NCBI RefSeq assembly: GCF_013214175.1
Contig: NZ_JABSPA010000001.1
Span: 113,953-158,101 of the forward strand
Reading direction: 5' to 3'
Origin: Colwellia sp.
Lineage (GTDB): Bacteria; Pseudomonadota; Gammaproteobacteria; Enterobacterales; Alteromonadaceae
Length of the DNA: 44,149 bases
The position numbers and the translations under genes were made by a program. This document shows, in pieces, positions 9,780-18,311 of the stretch (position 1 is the stretch's first letter; every line of letters begins with the position of its first letter). The notes below the pieces were generated by a model. The model was not told the origin of the DNA, made no database searches, and saw only the letters and a program-made list of their open reading frames with translations.

Positions 9780-10556
9780 TTACTTTATTTGGAAGTTTTG
9801 GCTCATCATCAGCTTTTGCGTCACTTTATGCTGTGGGTTACGCATTACCTCAAGAGTTTTTCCTGACTCAACCACCTCGCCATGCGACATCACCATAACA
9901 TCGTCACTGAAATGACGAACAATGCCTAAGTTGTGGGAAATCAAAATGTACGCTAAGCCCATCTGTTGTTGCAAATCGAGTAATAAGTTAATCATTTGTG
10001 AGCGCAGAGAGGGATCTAGTGCCGCTAAGGCTTCATCTAGAATGATAACCTGTGGCTGTAATATAATTGCCCGAGCGAGTGATATACGTTGTTTTTGTCC
10101 ACCGGAAAACATATGAGGATAAAAATTCATATGATCGCCAAGTAGGCCAACCTTTTGTAATGTGGTACGAATGAGCTGTCGTCGCTGTTTCTCGTCTAAA
10201 TCGGTATTTAGTGTTAGCGGTTCATCGAGTAACTCTTGTATGGTTAAACTGGGATTTAAAGTGGTGCCAGAGTCTTGGAATATCATCCTGATATGTTGGC
10301 ACCTCTGTTTAAAGCGTTGGTTTTGTAATAACTGCCCATTGAGGTATATTTTACCGCTAGTTGGTTTTTCTGCTCCGACTAAGATCTTCGCTAAGGTTGA
10401 CTTACCAGAGCCTGTTTCCCCAACAATCGCTAGGGTCTTTTTTGCTTCTATGGCAAAAGATATCGGTGCTAGGGCATTAAACTTACGTTTATGGTACCAA
10501 TGTCCTTTAAGCTTGAACGATTTCGTTATGTCTTTTACATCCAATAAAACACTCAT
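9780..10556 (-). CDS. sapF: Peptide ABC transporter ATP-binding protein SapF
   Basis: 258 residues, cytoplasmic ATPase of the Sap (antimicrobial peptide/oligopeptide) ABC importer. Walker A GETGSGKST is at residues 46-54, the signature FSGGQ at 150-154, and Walker B VIILDE at 170-175 followed by ALAALD. It is the last gene of the sapABCDF operon and starts one base after the sapD stop. It pairs with SapD, whose signature motif is degenerate. In other species Sap systems have been linked to antimicrobial-peptide resistance and to putrescine export; the substrate here is unknown. Confidence 0.92.
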   Translation of the reverse strand: MSVLLDVKDITKSFKLKGHWYHKRKFNALAPISFAIEAKKTLAIVGETGSGKSTLAKILVGAEKPTSGKIYLNGQLLQNQRFKQRCQHIRMIFQDSGTTLNPSLTIQELLDEPLTLNTDLDEKQRRQLIRTTLQKVGLLGDHMNFYPHMFSGGQKQRISLARAIILQPQVIILDEALAALDPSLRSQMINLLLDLQQQMGLAYILISHNLGIVRHFSDDVMVMSHGEVVESGKTLEVMRNPQHKVTQKLMMSQNFQIK

Positions 10557-10557
10557 C

Positions 10558-11607
10558 TTAGTTGTTTCCTTTAACCGTTTTGTGTTTTAGCGCTTTATGC
10601 TTTTGTGATTCTTTTCTTGGTGATTCATGCAGAATCGGGAAGTGACAACTTACCTTATGACCATGGAAATTGCTGACCTTTGGCGCAGATACACAGGTTT
10701 GCTGAGCCCTTGGACATCGAGGACCTAACCGACAGCCGATAGGTAAATGTTGTAAAATAGGAATACTACCGGGTAGGGTCATTAAACGCGATTTAGTCGG
10801 TAATTGCAGGTTAGCTTTGGTACTACTATCTACTAAAGCCCGCGTATAAGGGTGCATTGGCTTATTAAATATTTGCTCAGTGGTGCCCGCTTCAACAAAT
10901 TGACCGCTATACATTACCGTGATCGTGCTGGTCCAGTGAGTAAGGTTTTCTAAATCATGGCTGATCAATAAAATAGACATGTTTTTTAGTTGGTTTAAGT
11001 TGGCTAATAACCGGTAAATTTGTCCCTGGTTAGTACTTTCCATCGTAGCTGTTGGCTCATCGGCAATTAGTAATATGGGGCGACCCGCCAAAGCGATTGC
11101 TATCATCACTCGTTGACAAATTGCCTCGGTGAGCTGATGAGGATAACTACTAATGCATTCACTATGTTTCTTAATACCTACTTTATGCAGTAATTTTATC
11201 ACCGCCTCTTTACGTTGTTTTTTACGTTGCCAAAAATAACCTGATAATTGTTTGCTATCAATGGCTTCACTTAATTGCTCACCAATTAAAGTGGTTGGGT
11301 CTAAGCAACTCATTGGCTCTTGGAATATCATCGCTATATCACGACATAATAATGCTCGACGTTCATCTATGGTTAGTCGTAATAAGTCGATACCACGCCA
11401 GTGAAATCGGTCAGCATGAACATGCCATTTATCTTCTAAAACTCCGATAATGGCTTGTGCTAATAGTGACTTTCCTGAGCCAGACTCACCCACTAAACCG
11501 CGTACTTCACCTTCTTTAATTGATAAGCTTACTCTATCTACTGCCAATACACGGCCATTGGGGGTATCTAACTCAATGGATAAATTTCTAATGTCGAGTA
11601 AATTCAT
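10558..11607 (-). CDS. sapD: Peptide ABC transporter ATP-binding protein SapD
   Basis: 349 residues, the second ATPase of the Sap importer. Walker A GESGSGKS is at residues 40-47 and Walker B LLIADEP near 179-185. In place of LSGGQ the signature region reads LTEAICQ (159-165). As I recall, E. coli SapD has a similar LTEGECQ, so this is a family trait. The C-terminal oligo_HPY region has four cysteines (292, 298, 305, 321), an arrangement reported to hold an iron-sulfur cluster in the related DppD. A 134-bp gap separates it from sapC, unlike the other tightly packed genes of this operon. Confidence 0.92.
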   Translation of the reverse strand: MNLLDIRNLSIELDTPNGRVLAVDRVSLSIKEGEVRGLVGESGSGKSLLAQAIIGVLEDKWHVHADRFHWRGIDLLRLTIDERRALLCRDIAMIFQEPMSCLDPTTLIGEQLSEAIDSKQLSGYFWQRKKQRKEAVIKLLHKVGIKKHSECISSYPHQLTEAICQRVMIAIALAGRPILLIADEPTATMESTNQGQIYRLLANLNQLKNMSILLISHDLENLTHWTSTITVMYSGQFVEAGTTEQIFNKPMHPYTRALVDSSTKANLQLPTKSRLMTLPGSIPILQHLPIGCRLGPRCPRAQQTCVSAPKVSNFHGHKVSCHFPILHESPRKESQKHKALKHKTVKGNN

Positions 11608-11741
11608 ATGCTCTACTTACGCGCTCTTCTTTGGTTGAATTATGGTGAGTGATGGCTGAGTGTTTAATGTCAAAGAAAGTAAAACGTCATTGCTCGATGT
11701 TGCGGTGGTAACTGTTACTGTCGTTATGTAGGGCAATACCA

Positions 11742-12635
11742 TTAGTTTTCCTTACGTAACTTGAGGGCGTGGCGAATGCCTTCACCGACTAAGTTAGTGG
11801 CAACTACGGCGAATAATATTGCTAAGCCCGGTAAGTAAACCGTCCAAGGGGCTATATAGAAACGCTCAAGGCCATTGGCCAAAATAGCGCCCCATTCAGG
11901 CAAGGGGATTTGTGCGCCTAGCCCTAAAAACCCTAATGTCGCTATATCTAATATTGCTGCAGATTGCGCTAGCGTCGCTTGACTCATTAGGCGCTCGACA
12001 ATATTAGGAAATACCGAGTAGTACAAAATACGGAAATTACTGGCGCCATCAAGGCGTGATGCTAAGACATAATCTTTTCTGAACTCTTCTTTCACGGCAT
12101 AACGGGTAATATGGATAAATTGTGGGATAAAGACTATGGCTATTGCCCAGACCGTATTACTGATGCCCGGTCCTAAAATTGCGACAATAATAATGGCGAG
12201 TAATAAGGATGGAATAGATAGCACGACATCGAGGAAGTGATTTAAAAAACTGGACTTAATACCTCGCGTTAATGCTGATAAAGAGCCGATAACGACGCCA
12301 ATAACTAACGAGAAAATAACAACAATAAAACTTAAACCAAAGGTAAGTGAGGTGCCATACATCAGCCTAGACAGCATGTCTCGGCCAAGCTCATCGGTAC
12401 CTAACAGATAACTGACGTCACCATCAGGATGCCAGGCGGGTGGTAATAAGATCATCTCTAAATTGCCATCTACAGGAGAGTAGGGAGATATAATTGGCGC
12501 AAAAATCGCTAATAAAATAAGAAAAATAAAACAGCAGAAGCCAGCCATAGCAACAGGCGTTTTACGAAAAATCCCCCATAGCTGCATAAAGGGTGAGGGA
12601 AAGACTTCTTCAAGGTATATTTTTTCACGAGCCAT
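11742..12635 (-). CDS. sapC: Peptide ABC transporter permease SapC
   Basis: 297 residues, an inner-membrane permease of the DppC/OppC type. It has an N-terminal cytoplasmic segment, a first membrane helix near residues 30-55 (rich in Phe, Ile and Leu), and further helices in the BPD_transp_1 domain. The coupling-loop region contains YAVKEEFRKDYVLASRLDGAS, matching the EAA loop of these permeases. The start overlaps the end of sapB by 11 nt, which indicates translational coupling. It forms the membrane channel with SapB. Confidence 0.9.
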   Translation of the reverse strand: MAREKIYLEEVFPSPFMQLWGIFRKTPVAMAGFCCFIFLILLAIFAPIISPYSPVDGNLEMILLPPAWHPDGDVSYLLGTDELGRDMLSRLMYGTSLTFGLSFIVVIFSLVIGVVIGSLSALTRGIKSSFLNHFLDVVLSIPSLLLAIIIVAILGPGISNTVWAIAIVFIPQFIHITRYAVKEEFRKDYVLASRLDGASNFRILYYSVFPNIVERLMSQATLAQSAAILDIATLGFLGLGAQIPLPEWGAILANGLERFYIAPWTVYLPGLAILFAVVATNLVGEGIRHALKLRKEN

Positions 12636-13653
12636 GCTGGTTACCTCGCGCTAATGGATTGAGCGCTGCATAAATAAAGTCAGTTAAAATATGAATAATG
12701 AATATAAAGCAAGACAGCACGAGTAAACCGCTTTGAATGGCGGTGTAATCTCGCTGATAGATACTTTCTATTAACCAGCGGCCAATGCCAGGCCAACTAA
12801 AAATAACTTCAGTTACCATGGCAATAGTGACTAAGTTGGCAAACTGTAAACCAACATGGCGTATTATTTTGATCAGTGCATTACGTATGGCGTGGCGAAA
12901 TATTATCTGCTGGAAGCTTAAACCTTTAGCACGAGCCGCTCTGATATAACTGGCGGCTAATACTTCGATCATAGCAGCACGTGATAAGCGAATAAAAATA
13001 GTTGCCGGTGCTAAAGCGATAACACAGGCAGGAAGAATAATATGGGCACTGGCATTACTAAAAGCCTGCCATTTATAGGGACTATCACTTAATAAAATAT
13101 CAATAAATTGGATGCCAGTAACAAACTTTATTTCAAACAGTAAGCTAATTTGTCCAGCTGAAGGCAACCAACCTAGGCCAATAGAGAAAACCAGTATTGC
13201 CAGTAAACCTAGCCAAAAAACAGGGATGGAATAACCCAGCATAGCTAAAGATAGTATTACATTGTCACTAGCTTTATTATGGTTGATAGCTGCAATAAAG
13301 CCCAAAGGTATACCGACTACCATAGCGATAAGTAAAGCTACTAAGCTGAGCTCTATGGTGGCTGGTAACAATTCTATAATCTCATTGCGAATGGGAGACT
13401 GACTGGCCATAGACTGACCAAAGTCACCATTAAGGATATGGGTTAAATAGGCACCATATTGATCAACAATACTCTTATCCATTTGGTAAGCTTTATTAAG
13501 TTGTACTAATTCGCTTGCTGTGGCATTAATTTGTCCTGAATGATTTATAACCGTATCACCCGGGAATAAAAAACTTAAACTAAAGGACAATAGGGTCAGT
13601 ACCAGCATAGTAAAAATAAACAAACTGATGCGGCGTAAGGTAAAAGTGAGCAT
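12625..13653 (-). CDS. sapB: Peptide ABC transporter permease SapB
   Basis: 342 residues, an inner-membrane permease of the DppB/OppB type. The N-terminal helix (LRRISLFIFTMLVLTLLSFS) and the periplasmic segment with GDFGQS are typical, and the EAA loop appears as YIRAARAKGLS. It starts one base after the sapA stop and overlaps sapC by 11 nt. It is the channel partner of SapC in the Sap importer. Confidence 0.92.
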   Translation of the reverse strand: MLTFTLRRISLFIFTMLVLTLLSFSLSFLFPGDTVINHSGQINATASELVQLNKAYQMDKSIVDQYGAYLTHILNGDFGQSMASQSPIRNEIIELLPATIELSLVALLIAMVVGIPLGFIAAINHNKASDNVILSLAMLGYSIPVFWLGLLAILVFSIGLGWLPSAGQISLLFEIKFVTGIQFIDILLSDSPYKWQAFSNASAHIILPACVIALAPATIFIRLSRAAMIEVLAASYIRAARAKGLSFQQIIFRHAIRNALIKIIRHVGLQFANLVTIAMVTEVIFSWPGIGRWLIESIYQRDYTAIQSGLLVLSCFIFIIHILTDFIYAALNPLARGNQHGS

Positions 13654-13654
13654 C

Positions 13655-15325
13655 TTAGTTACTAACCTTTTTGGATTTATTTGGCTCGTTTAAGTTTTGA
13701 GGCTCACTAGTTGGTTTTGTTTTAGACGCATGATAAAAGCTGATACCACCAAAGGTTGACAATATATCCCCTTCGACATCTGTGCCCCGTGCTTGAAAGC
13801 GCTTTGAGTGAGCTATGGGCAATAATGGCATTTCTTCACTAATTATTGCCATGGCCTGGGCATAATAACTTTTTCTTTTACTCATATTGGTGGTTTTAAG
13901 TGCTTTTTGCAGCAGTTGGTCAAATTCTTCATTACACCAGAATGTGCGATTATTGCCATTTTCGCTGGCCGAGCAACTTAGCATTGGCGTGAAAAAGTTA
14001 TCCGGCTCGGGGTTATCGGCATTCCAGCCTAATAAAAAACTTTGGTGCTCACCCAATGACAAACGGCGTAAGAAGGTACTCCACTCATAACTGACAATTT
14101 TCACTTTTACGCCTATTTTCTTTAAGTCAGCTTGAATAAGCTTTGCCATGGTAACTGCATTGGGGTTATAGGCTCTTTGCACGGGCATAGCCCATAGGTC
14201 CATAGTAAAGCCTTGTGGATAACCGGCTACTTCTAACAAAGACTTTGCCCGGACCGGATCATAACCCAGTTCAGGGGTGTTACTGTCATAAGCCCATGAT
14301 GTTTTGGGCAGTATTGATTTAGCTCGGGCTGCTTGAGAGTGATAAACCGTATCAATTATTGCCTGCTTGTTAATAGCTAAGCTGATGGCTTTACGCACTA
14401 ACTTATTATCAAAAGGCTGTTTTTTAGTATTAAAGCCAAAATAGCCAACATTTAACGAGGTAATCGATTCTAATAGCAAATCGCTTCTTTCAGCAATTTT
14501 TTCATGAGCTATTGGATAACTACTAACATCACATTCTTTCGCTAACAGTTTTGTTAAACGACTGGTTTTACTCGGAGAGATATCAAAAACAAGTTGTTCT
14601 ATTTTAGCTTTCTCTTGCCAGTATAAATCATGACGGTAAAAGCGAATTAATGAACCAACACGGTAATCCTTTAATTTAAAAGGACCGGTACCAATAGGCT
14701 GAATATCAATTTTATGCGGCGTATTTTCAATGAATAGTTTTTCACCGTATTCAGCCGATAAGATTGACGCATAATCGGTGGCTAAATTAGCTAAAAAGGA
14801 ACTGTCATTGCGTGTTAAAATAAAACGTACGGTGAAGTCGTTAATTTTCTCTACTTTCTCAACCAATTCGGAAAATTCATTACTTTGGAAGAAAGGATAC
14901 TGACCACCTGATACTTGATGAAAAGCATGGCTTTTATCTAAAATTCGATTAAAACTGAATAAAACATCATCGGCATTAAATAATCTTGTCGGGGTAAAGT
15001 AACTGGTTTGATGAAAACGTACATCTTGACGTAAATAGAAGGTTATTTTTTTACCGTCACGAGTCACATGCCAGTCTTTAGCCAGTGAGGGGCCCAAAAT
15101 ATTATTCTGCCCTTTATAAACAATAAGGCTGTTATAAAGTTGTTTAGCAATGGCGTCAGTCGTTGTCCCTGAAGTACTCAGTTGAGGATTAAATGTTTCT
15201 GGCGAGCCTTCAGAACAATAGATAATACTGCGTTCACTTAACGAAAGTTTATTAGCCTCATTACAGCCAGTTAGCAGGCTAACAAAAGCCGAAATGAGTA
15301 AAGGAAGTGTTGGCTTAAAGCTCAT
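13655..15325 (-). CDS. sapA: Peptide ABC transporter substrate-binding protein SapA, predicted lipoprotein
   Basis: 556 residues from the ATG at 15325, SBP_bac_5 family. It captures the peptide substrate in the periplasm and delivers it to SapBC. The start at 15325 is chosen because it gives a compact signal sequence ending in the lipobox LLTGC (Cys21). An ATG at 15340 or a TTG at 15343 would add five or six residues. Predicted lipid anchoring differs from E. coli SapA, which has an ordinary cleavable signal. Family segments such as QPIGTGPFKL, AISLAINKQAI and MLSCSASE are present. The gene overlaps the 3' end of pspF, so the two are probably co-transcribed. Confidence 0.9.
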   Translation of the reverse strand: MSFKPTLPLLISAFVSLLTGCNEANKLSLSERSIIYCSEGSPETFNPQLSTSGTTTDAIAKQLYNSLIVYKGQNNILGPSLAKDWHVTRDGKKITFYLRQDVRFHQTSYFTPTRLFNADDVLFSFNRILDKSHAFHQVSGGQYPFFQSNEFSELVEKVEKINDFTVRFILTRNDSSFLANLATDYASILSAEYGEKLFIENTPHKIDIQPIGTGPFKLKDYRVGSLIRFYRHDLYWQEKAKIEQLVFDISPSKTSRLTKLLAKECDVSSYPIAHEKIAERSDLLLESITSLNVGYFGFNTKKQPFDNKLVRKAISLAINKQAIIDTVYHSQAARAKSILPKTSWAYDSNTPELGYDPVRAKSLLEVAGYPQGFTMDLWAMPVQRAYNPNAVTMAKLIQADLKKIGVKVKIVSYEWSTFLRRLSLGEHQSFLLGWNADNPEPDNFFTPMLSCSASENGNNRTFWCNEEFDQLLQKALKTTNMSKRKSYYAQAMAIISEEMPLLPIAHSKRFQARGTDVEGDILSTFGGISFYHASKTKPTSEPQNLNEPNKSKKVSN

Positions 15326-16436
15326 CGTTGATACTGCCATCAAGCAAGTTATATTTTTTTAGGTAACCTCTTAATTGATGATACGTTAATTCCAGTGCGT
15401 CAGCTGTTTTCTTTTGATTAAACTGGCAATGTGCTAATGCTGACTGAATTAATTCTATCTCATAATCTTGTGATAACGATTTCAATGATTGTGGAAACTG
15501 TTGGCTCACTATTTTTGCCGCCGCTTTCACACTGATTGGCTTGGTTGTGGCGGCTAATTGAGCTTCATCTTGGTACTCGTTATCAGTAGTAGTGGTAATG
15601 TTGGCACTGACTTCTTTGATCCTATCCTGGGTGCGCATGCTTTGACTCGGTCTAAATGGGGACTCAAAGGGGTCAATAATAAGTTCATGAACAGGTAAGT
15701 TTGGGGTGTTACCGCGATAGACACTGCGTTCAACGACATTTTTCAATTCTCGGATATTGCCGGGCCAATGATATTCAAGCAAGCTACGTTTAGCTTTTTC
15801 AGTAAAACCACTAAATAATTCGAATTCAAGCTCACGCGCCATATTAATAGCGAAGTGCTCTGCCAGCATTAAGATGTCATCTAAACGCTCTCTCAGTGGA
15901 GGTAGGGTGATAACATCAAAAGCTAACCTATCTAATAAATCCGCTCTAAACTGGCCAGATGCAGCTAACGTTGGTAAATCTTCATTGGTTGCCGCCACTA
16001 AACGCACATCGGTAGTAATGGTTCTTGAACCGCCAACACGTTCAAACTCACCATATTCAACCACACGTAATAGTTTTTCTTGAATAAGGCCTGAGGTATT
16101 AGCAATCTCATCTAAAAAGAGCGTGCCTTTATCAGCTCGTTCAAATCGCCCTTCATGACGTTTATTGGCACCAGTGAAGGCGCCACTATCGTAACCAAAT
16201 AGCTCTGTTTCAAGTAGGTTTTCATTTAAAGCCGCACAATTAAGCTTTAAATAATTTTGTTCCCAACGCTTAGAGAGGAAATGTAAACGGGCAGCGACCA
16301 GCTCTTTACCTGTACCGCGCTCACCAATAATGAGTACTGGTTTACTCAAAGGAGCAACTTGCGATATTTGCTCTAGTACTTCTAAAAAGCTATTGGATTG
16401 GCCAAGAAGATTATCTTGTTGCTTAAAACGAGACAT
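15315..16436 (-). CDS. pspF: Phage shock protein operon activator PspF (sigma54 enhancer-binding)
   Basis: 373 residues. PspF is a sigma54 activator without a sensory domain; PspA binds and inhibits it until the inner membrane is stressed. Walker A GERGTGKE is at residues 38-45, the sigma54-contacting GAFTGA loop at 85-90, followed by a Walker B FLDEIA and an arginine-finger region. A Fis-type helix-turn-helix lies at the C-terminus (KKTADALELTYHQLRGYL). It is divergent from pspA across a 248-bp region, as in other gammaproteobacteria. Its 3' end overlaps sapA. A linker of about 70 residues between the AAA+ core and the helix-turn-helix makes it longer than E. coli PspF. Confidence 0.95.
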   Translation of the reverse strand: MSRFKQQDNLLGQSNSFLEVLEQISQVAPLSKPVLIIGERGTGKELVAARLHFLSKRWEQNYLKLNCAALNENLLETELFGYDSGAFTGANKRHEGRFERADKGTLFLDEIANTSGLIQEKLLRVVEYGEFERVGGSRTITTDVRLVAATNEDLPTLAASGQFRADLLDRLAFDVITLPPLRERLDDILMLAEHFAINMARELEFELFSGFTEKAKRSLLEYHWPGNIRELKNVVERSVYRGNTPNLPVHELIIDPFESPFRPSQSMRTQDRIKEVSANITTTTDNEYQDEAQLAATTKPISVKAAAKIVSQQFPQSLKSLSQDYEIELIQSALAHCQFNQKKTADALELTYHQLRGYLKKYNLLDGSINDEL

Positions 16437-16561
16437 AGTAAACTCAAATGTTGGTTTATTTCACTAACAAATAGTGTATTTTATTACTTGTGAGGTTGAA
16501 AGGCTTTTTTAAATAAATAATAATGTCTTTTAAAACAATGAGTTGTTGTTATTGTGAAAGT

Positions 16562-16577
16562 TGGCGCAAATAATGAA
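16562..16577 (+). promoter_or_regulatory. Weak candidate sigma54 promoter of pspA
   Basis: TGGCGC (16562-16567), then TGAA at 16573-16576, in the -24/-12 geometry. The -24 element is good but the -12 GC reads GA. PspF dependence of pspA is established in relatives, so a sigma54 site is expected in this intergenic region. This is the best-spaced match I found, not a firm call. Confidence 0.28.
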
Positions 16578-16684
16578 TATGTTAAAAGTGTAGTTAAAGT
16601 ATAAATAAGCGCTAAGTTAATGCTTAGTTCACGTAAAAGTAAAACCAGTTTGGCATAATTTAGCCATTAGTTGAGGAAGATGTT

Positions 16685-17350
16685 ATGGGTATTTTTTCAA
16701 GATTCACAGATATTATTAACTCTAATATTAATAACTTATTAGATAAAGCCGAAGATCCAGCAAAAATGGTACGTTTGATCATTCAAGAAATGGAAGATAC
16801 CTTAGTTGAAGTACGTTCTAGCTCGGCTAAAACATTAGCAGACAAAAAAGAATTAAGCCGTCAAGTGAATCGCCTTGAAAAAGACGCACAGCAATGGCAG
16901 GAAAAAGCGGTACTGGCTTTGAGTAAAGATCGTGAAGACTTAGCTCGAGCTGCTTTAATGGAAAAGAAAAAAAGTAGCGAAAGCGCGCAAGCTTTATTAG
17001 ATGAGTTAACACACACTGATGAGCATATCCGCAAGTTGCAAGATGAAATTACGCAATTACAAGATAAGCTATCGGATGCCAAGGCGCGTCAAAAAGCGAT
17101 TGTCATTCGAGAAAAATCTGCAAGCTCTCGTTTAAAAGTAAAAGAAAATATCCACAGTACTCGGGTTAATGATGCCTTGAATCGTTTTGACCACTATGAA
17201 CGTAAGGTTGATGATATTGAAGCAGAAGTTGATTCATATGACTTAGGTGGTAAATCATTAGCCGATGAGATTGCTGAGCTTGAAACTGATGAAATGGTTG
17301 ATGATGAATTAGCCCAGTTAAAAGCTAAGATGAAAAGCAAGAAAAAATAG
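16685..17350 (+). CDS. pspA: Phage shock protein A
   Basis: 221 residues, PspA/IM30 family (ESCRT-III-like). PspA binds and stabilises the damaged inner membrane and holds PspF inactive when unstressed. The N-terminal amphipathic helix MGIFSRFTDIINSNINNLL is followed by the conserved EDPAKMVRLIIQEME and long coiled coils rich in Glu, Lys and Gln. The length matches E. coli (222). GAGGAAG precedes the ATG. pspB follows after 93 bp; the three genes form one transcription unit. Confidence 0.96.
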   Translation: MGIFSRFTDIINSNINNLLDKAEDPAKMVRLIIQEMEDTLVEVRSSSAKTLADKKELSRQVNRLEKDAQQWQEKAVLALSKDREDLARAALMEKKKSSESAQALLDELTHTDEHIRKLQDEITQLQDKLSDAKARQKAIVIREKSASSRLKVKENIHSTRVNDALNRFDHYERKVDDIEAEVDSYDLGGKSLADEIAELETDEMVDDELAQLKAKMKSKKK

Positions 17351-17443
17351 CTTAGATCATTAACATCGCAGAAAAATTATCACTACAACATGAATAAAGC
17401 ATAAACAAAACTATCGCTAGAATAGGATAAAAGGAGAAGTATT

Positions 17444-17671
17444 GTGGAAGAAGTTATCATGGCACCAGTCATTATATTTATGATCATTGTTGCGCCAATA
17501 TGGTTGGTGTTGCATTACCGCAGTAAAAAACAAGTAAGCCAAGGGTTAAGCCAAGAAGAGTATATTCAGTTATCAGAATTGTCAGAAGTTGCCGATACCA
17601 TGGCAGATAGAATACAAACACTCGAAGCGATTTTAGACGCGGAGACCCCAAACTGGAGAACCAAATTATGA
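17444..17671 (+). CDS. pspB: Phage shock protein B
   Basis: 75 residues, a small inner-membrane protein that with PspC senses membrane stress and recruits PspA. One transmembrane helix lies at about 7-24, followed by a cytoplasmic coiled coil ending in the family tail LDAETPNWRTKL. The GTG start at 17444 is favoured because AGGAGA lies 8 nt upstream; an ATG at 17459 would trim five residues. The stop overlaps the pspC start (ATGA), so translation is coupled. Confidence 0.92.
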   Translation: MEEVIMAPVIIFMIIVAPIWLVLHYRSKKQVSQGLSQEEYIQLSELSEVADTMADRIQTLEAILDAETPNWRTKL

Positions 17672-18114
17672 ATCGAAAAAGAGGTGAGTTATATCGTAAC
17701 GCTGAGCAGGGCAAGATAGCAGGGGTTTGTGCTGGCATAGCAGATTATTTTGGTTGGGAAACCTGGTTGGTAAGGATCTTAGTGGTATCTGGTGTGCTTT
17801 TTGGTATGCCCTTTCTAATCTTAGGTTATATTGCCGGTTGGTTTATTCTGGATAAATCGCCAGAAAAAATCGTTAAAGGTGATCAAGGTACAAGCCGATA
17901 CGCCAATAGTTCTCAACAAGGCAGGCAAGAATATGATGTCAGCAATGAGTCAATAAAGGTAAAAGCGCGAATTTGGCAGGCGGGTGAGCCGCCTAAACAG
18001 GCGCTATATGATATTGGCCGTAAGTTTCGCTCTTTAGAAAAAAAGGTACAAGCGATGGAGCAGTATGTCACGTCGGCGGAGTTTACCGTTTCAAGGGAAA
18101 TTAATAAGCTGTAA
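17668..18114 (+). CDS. pspC: Phage shock protein C
   Basis: 148 residues, PspC-domain membrane protein and sensor partner of PspB. The PspC domain covers about 2-65, with KIAGVCAGIADYFGW, a hydrophobic pair of segments and GWFILDKSPEK. A basic linker follows, then a C-terminal heptad-like region (LYDIGRKFRSLEKKVQAMEQYV). Overlap with pspB supports co-translation. No pspD or pspE follows; a terminator hairpin comes instead. Confidence 0.93.
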   Translation: MNRKRGELYRNAEQGKIAGVCAGIADYFGWETWLVRILVVSGVLFGMPFLILGYIAGWFILDKSPEKIVKGDQGTSRYANSSQQGRQEYDVSNESIKVKARIWQAGEPPKQALYDIGRKFRSLEKKVQAMEQYVTSAEFTVSREINKL

Positions 18115-18141
18115 TAGCTTAATCATAGCCTGGTAAGAGAT

Positions 18142-18172
18142 CAAAGCTGTCCGTTGACAGCTTTGCTATTTT
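18142..18172 (+). terminator. Terminator after pspC
   Basis: CAAAGCTGTC (18142-18151) pairs with GACAGCTTTG (18156-18165) around CGTT, followed by CTATTTT. The T-run is short. Confidence 0.65.
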
Positions 18173-18311
18173 AACGCTAATGTTTTTACCTTTGCCGTGA
18201 CGCGCTCACTTTTCTAATGAAAAGTAATCAATAGGTGTAATTTTTTTTAAAAGCCCTTATTATCAAATGACTTCTCCAATAAAATATTAATATACAAGTT
18301 ATCAATTCGTT

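Noticed and set aside
16650..16666. TTGGCATAATTTAGCC as a sigma54 promoter of pspA
   Set aside because: The GG to GC spacing is 9 instead of 10 nt, and initiation would fall within a few bases of the pspA start codon.
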